Shown here piece after piece: positions 4,843-7,346 of a stretch of DNA of 7,346 nucleotides. The DNA comes from Nocardioides sp. (GTDB taxonomy: Bacteria > Actinomycetota > Actinomycetes > Propionibacteriales > Nocardioidaceae), in NCBI GenBank assembly GCA_030145945.1, contig JASLDK010000165.1:1-7346 (forward strand), given 5' to 3'. The notes beneath the pieces were generated by a model. The model did not search any database. It was not told where the DNA came from and saw only the letters and a program-made list of their open reading frames with translations. The position numbers and the translations under genes are program-made. How positions within the stretch are numbered: position 1 is the first letter of the stretch; the number at the start of each line of letters is the position of its first letter.

Positions 4843-6213
4843 TTACCGCGCCACAGCCGACGCGTTGTCGATCATCAGGTTCCCGCCCTGGTCGACCAGG
4901 AACAGCGTCACGCTCTCGGTACGCCGACCGCGGCCCTTGAGCACGTACGAATACCGGTACGTCACGGTCATCGCCGCGGGATCCGCGGTGACGTCGAGGA
5001 TCTTCGGGTTCTTCACTGTTCCCCAGAAGCCGCTGTAGTTCGGGCTCTTCGCCCGGTACGCCGCCGTCAGCATCTCGAATCCACGGTCCGGCGTCGAGCT
5101 CGCCGTGGCGACGTAGTTCCGCGCGAACTCCTCCAGGGCGGCCGCCGACGGCGCGGCCGTGGCGCCCTCCTGCGGAGACTGACTGCTGGCCGTCGGCGAA
5201 CTCGTCGTCGCAGCAGGCACATCTCCCTTGCCGTCCGACCAGGTGATCATCACGACGAGGAGCACAGCGAGTACGGCGCCCGCCACCGCTCCGGCGATGA
5301 CCGGCAGACGACGGTGGTCCCGCGCCGCGACGGCCGACGACCCGGGCGCGACCGTCGGCGGGTGCGTGGGCGGGGGGACGGTTGGAAGCGCCGGGAGGAC
5401 GGCGGTCTGCTCACTGAGGTTCGCGGTCCGGCTGAGCACGTCCCGCACCTGCGCCATCGATGGGCGCTCAGTGGGGGCCTTCTGCATCATCCGTCCCAGC
5501 ACAGGAGCCAGCCAGGCTGCCGTGGGCGAGACGGGGACGTCCTCGTGGACGATCCGGTAGACCACCGCGAGTGGACCGTTGTCCAACCCGTCGACGTGGT
5601 ACGGCGGCCGTCCTTCGAGCAGGTGGAGCAGGGTCGCGCCGAGCGACCACACGTCGCTCGCCTCGGTCGCCTGCCCCCCGACGGCGACCTCGGGAGCCAG
5701 GTAGGCGGGGGAGCCGGTCACCACTCCGGTCCGGGTCAAGGTGGCGTCGTCAGCAGCGCGAGCGATTCCGAAGTCGCTCAGTTTGACCCCGTCCGGGCCG
5801 GCGAGCATGTTCGACGGCTTGACGTCCCGGTGGACGATGCCCAGAGCGTGAGCCTGCGCGAGCGCGTCCGCAACGGGGGCGATGAGCCGCGCCGTCTCGT
5901 CGGCGGTCATCGGTGTGTCACGCGCGACGTCGGCGAGTGACGTGCCGTCGACATGCTCCATCACGAGCCAGGTGCCGTCGTCCTCCGTCACCAGGTCGAA
6001 GACGGCGACCACGTGCGCATGCCCCACCCGCGCGGCCAGTCGGGCCTCGCGTTCCGCGCGCAGAGCCTCTGAGCCCATCCCGGAAGCACCGAGTCGTTTG
6101 AGCGCGACCGTCCGCCCCAGCACCTCGTCGTGCGCGGCCCACACGACACCACCGGCGCCGCGGCCGATCTCGCGCTGGAGCGTGTATCGCTCGGCTATCC
6201 GTTGACTCTTCAT
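4843..6213 (-). CDS. Transmembrane serine/threonine protein kinase with extracytoplasmic domain
   Basis: A 456-residue PknB-type (Hanks) kinase. Visible are the glycine loop GRGAGGVV (17-24), VALK with ATP-binding K39, the catalytic loop HRDVKPSN (128-135; D130, N135), DFG (147-149), an activation loop rich in threonine (T158, T160, T162, T166), APE (173-175) and the subdomain XI arginine (R250). All catalytic residues are present, so it should be active. A proline-rich linker (about 273-290) leads to one membrane helix (about 303-325), then a Ser/Thr/Ala linker and an outer domain (about 358-456) that looks NTF2/SnoaL-like. This single-pass layout suits a sensor kinase. ATG 6213 is preceded by GAAGG. 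There is no other in-frame start nearby; the frame stays open upstream only as an antisense artefact of tyrS. Confidence 0.95.
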   Translation of the reverse strand: MKSQRIAERYTLQREIGRGAGGVVWAAHDEVLGRTVALKRLGASGMGSEALRAEREARLAARVGHAHVVAVFDLVTEDDGTWLVMEHVDGTSLADVARDTPMTADETARLIAPVADALAQAHALGIVHRDVKPSNMLAGPDGVKLSDFGIARAADDATLTRTGVVTGSPAYLAPEVAVGGQATEASDVWSLGATLLHLLEGRPPYHVDGLDNGPLAVVYRIVHEDVPVSPTAAWLAPVLGRMMQKAPTERPSMAQVRDVLSRTANLSEQTAVLPALPTVPPPTHPPTVAPGSSAVAARDHRRLPVIAGAVAGAVLAVLLVVMITWSDGKGDVPAATTSSPTASSQSPQEGATAAPSAAALEEFARNYVATASSTPDRGFEMLTAAYRAKSPNYSGFWGTVKNPKILDVTADPAAMTVTYRYSYVLKGRGRRTESVTLFLVDQGGNLMIDNASAVAR

Positions 6214-6222
6214 CGCCTTCGC

Positions 6223-6248
6223 AACGTACCCGCGTCCGCCAGCGTCAA
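6223..6248 (-). promoter_or_regulatory. Possible kinase promoter
   Basis: On the minus strand TTGACG (6248-6243) precedes TACGTT (6228-6223) with a 14-base spacer. Both hexamers look good but the spacer is shorter than the usual 16-18, so this is weak. It lies in the 129-bp gap between the divergent kinase and tyrS. Confidence 0.3.
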
Positions 6249-6286
6249 CCCTGTGCGGCCCCGATCGAGACATGGGGCACTCTTGG

Positions 6287-6308
6287 TTCGGGAGCTCGCT
6301 CCCTCGAA
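6287..6308. promoter_or_regulatory. Inverted repeat in the kinase/tyrS intergenic region
   Basis: GGGAGC (6290-6295) and GCTCCC (6298-6303) are complementary around TC, with outer TTC (6287-6289) and GAA (6306-6308) also able to pair past a two-base bulge. It lies 35 bases before the favoured tyrS start, so it would be in the tyrS leader or act as a binding site between the divergent promoters. No T-box motif is seen. The role is unknown. Confidence 0.3.
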
Positions 6309-6330
6309 TGCACCGAAGAGAACCACCATG

Positions 6331-6337
6331 GAAAGGA
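6331..6337 (+). promoter_or_regulatory. Strong Shine-Dalgarno site deciding the tyrS start
   Basis: GAAAGGA matches the anti-Shine-Dalgarno end of 16S rRNA over seven bases and lies five bases before GTG 6343. The in-frame ATG at 6328 sits just upstream of it and would make this site part of the coding region. Confidence 0.65.
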
Positions 6338-6342
6338 CCGAC

Positions 6343-7346
6343 GTGTCCGTCGACCCCACCCTTCTGGATGACCTCGAGTGGCGTGGCCTGCTGGCCGAGG
6401 CCACGGACCGCGATGCGCTGCGCACCGCACTGAGTGAGGGCAGCGTCCGGTTCTATGTGGGTTTCGACCCGACGGCGCCGAGTCTGCACATGGGCAATCT
6501 CGTCCAGATCGTCACGGCGATGCGCCTCCAGCGTGCCGGTCACACGCCGTTCGCCTTGGTCGGCGGCGCGACCGGCATGATCGGCGACCCGCGGGATTCG
6601 GGCGAGCGCACGCTCAACTCCCTCGACACGGTCCAGGAGTGGACTGATCGGGTACGCCGGCAGATCGAGCCGTTCCTCTCCTTCGAGGGCGACAACGCCG
6701 CGACCATGGTCAACAACCATGACTGGACAGGCGACATGTCGGTCATCGACTTCCTGCGCGACATCGGCAAGCACTTCCCCGTGAACCGGATGCTGGCGCG
6801 CGAGACGGTGAAACGCCGCCTCGAGTCCGGCATCAGCTACACCGAGTTCTCCTACGTCCTGCTGCAGTCGATGGACTACCTCACCCTGTTCCGCCAGCGC
6901 GGCGTCACCCTGCAGTTCGGCGGATCCGACCAGTGGGGCAACCTCACGGGCGGCGTCGACCTGATCCGACGCGCGGAGGGTGCGACGACCCACGCCTTCG
7001 CGACGCCGCTGATCACGAAGGCCGACGGCACCAAGTACGGCAAGACCGAGGGCGGCGCGCTGTGGCTGGACGCCCAGATGATGGCGCCGTACGCCTTCCA
7101 CCAGTTCTGGCTCAACGTCGAGGACGAGAAGGTCGGCGAGCTGCTCCGCATCTTCACCTTCCTCCCGCGTTCCGAGATCGAGGAGCTCGAGGCGCGTCAT
7201 GCCGAGGCGCCGTTCCGACGCGAGGCCCAGAAGCGCCTCGCCGACGAGGTGACGACCTTGGTGCACGGCGCCGAGCAGACCGAGCAGGCGAAGGCCGCGG
7301 CCCTGGCGCTGTTCGGCACGGGTGACATCACCGCGCTCTCGGCGAG
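6343..7346 (+). CDS. tyrS: Tyrosyl-tRNA synthetase, 3' end beyond the window
   Basis: The frame runs open from the start to the right edge: 334 full codons of a protein usually about 420 long, so the C-terminal part with the S4-like tRNA-binding domain is missing here. It charges tRNA-Tyr with tyrosine in the cytoplasm. Visible class I motifs are RFYVGFDPTAPSLHMGNL (HIGH-type motif HMGN at 49-52, with Y38 and D42 in the tyrosine pocket), GGATGMIGDP (74-83), GGSDQWGN (193-200) and the KMSKS-type loop KYGKT (231-235). KFGKT/KYGKT is typical of the bacterial TyrRS group. The GTG start at 6343 (MSVDPTLLDDLEWRGL) is favoured by the strong ribosome site before it; ATG 6328 would add five residues. 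It is divergent from the kinase. Confidence 0.97.
   Translation, partial: MSVDPTLLDDLEWRGLLAEATDRDALRTALSEGSVRFYVGFDPTAPSLHMGNLVQIVTAMRLQRAGHTPFALVGGATGMIGDPRDSGERTLNSLDTVQEWTDRVRRQIEPFLSFEGDNAATMVNNHDWTGDMSVIDFLRDIGKHFPVNRMLARETVKRRLESGISYTEFSYVLLQSMDYLTLFRQRGVTLQFGGSDQWGNLTGGVDLIRRAEGATTHAFATPLITKADGTKYGKTEGGALWLDAQMMAPYAFHQFWLNVEDEKVGELLRIFTFLPRSEIEELEARHAEAPFRREAQKRLADEVTTLVHGAEQTEQAKAAALALFGTGDITALSA

Noticed and set aside
6214..6342. T-box riboswitch or leader peptide before tyrS.
   Set aside because: There is no T-box sequence, no specifier-loop architecture and no tyrosine-rich small frame in the 129-bp gap.
6214..7266. Upstream extension of the kinase reading frame to an 807-residue protein.
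   Set aside because: This part is the antisense of tyrS, a certain gene on the plus strand. The kinase domain begins normally just after ATG 6213, and the extension has no protein-like motifs.
1..7346. CRISPR array, prophage genes or a complete insertion sequence.
   Set aside because: No regularly spaced direct repeats, phage structural genes, integrase or transposase are present; the only mobile signs are the small element and the possible att relic.

Overview
The window is GC-rich DNA with many GTG starts, serine/threonine kinase signalling and a mix of weak and strong Shine-Dalgarno sites. This fits a high-GC actinobacterium, possibly of the Nocardioides/Aeromicrobium kind; that placement is an impression from protein style, not a search result. 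Most of it is ordinary chromosomal housekeeping and accessory sequence, but the middle (about 2108-3324) carries several marks of mobile or acquired DNA.

Left part, plus strand: the 3' end of an HlyD/MacA-type periplasmic adaptor gene (1-651), an aminoglycoside-phosphotransferase-fold kinase (about 718-1710) whose start region holds a perfect 11-bp inverted repeat, and a four-helix membrane protein (1721-2176). The last 21 codons of the membrane protein run through a stretch that resembles the 3' end of a tRNA.

Middle, minus strand: a MazF/PemK-type toxin and its antitoxin (2228-2850) with a 10-bp-arm palindrome over the antitoxin start codon, then a CAU-anticodon tRNA (3039-3112). A 28-base segment at 2109-2136 matches the tRNA 3' end at 22 of 28 positions. 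The toxin-antitoxin pair therefore sits in a roughly 0.9-kb segment bounded by a tRNA and a decayed copy of its 3' end, as expected for the remnant of a tRNA-integrating element. Immediately upstream of the tRNA lies a 184-bp TA-flanked element with 54-bp imperfect inverted terminal repeats and no transposase gene (3139-3322). This MITE-like element landed in the stop codon of the neighbouring gene: removing it with one TA restores TAA, and with it the codon reads TAG.

Right part: a minus-strand cluster of a transmembrane Ser/Thr protein kinase (4843-6213), a DUF72 protein (4087-4815) and a PIG-L/LmbE-type deacetylase (3322-4074). The genes are 12-27 nt apart, perhaps one transcription unit reading toward the tRNA. 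Divergent from the kinase is tyrS, tyrosyl-tRNA synthetase, which runs off the right edge; a seven-base Shine-Dalgarno match supports a GTG start at 6343. No wholly new multigene system is evident. The most noteworthy structures are the stop-codon MITE, the possible att relic around the toxin-antitoxin pair, and the operator-over-start-codon arrangement.
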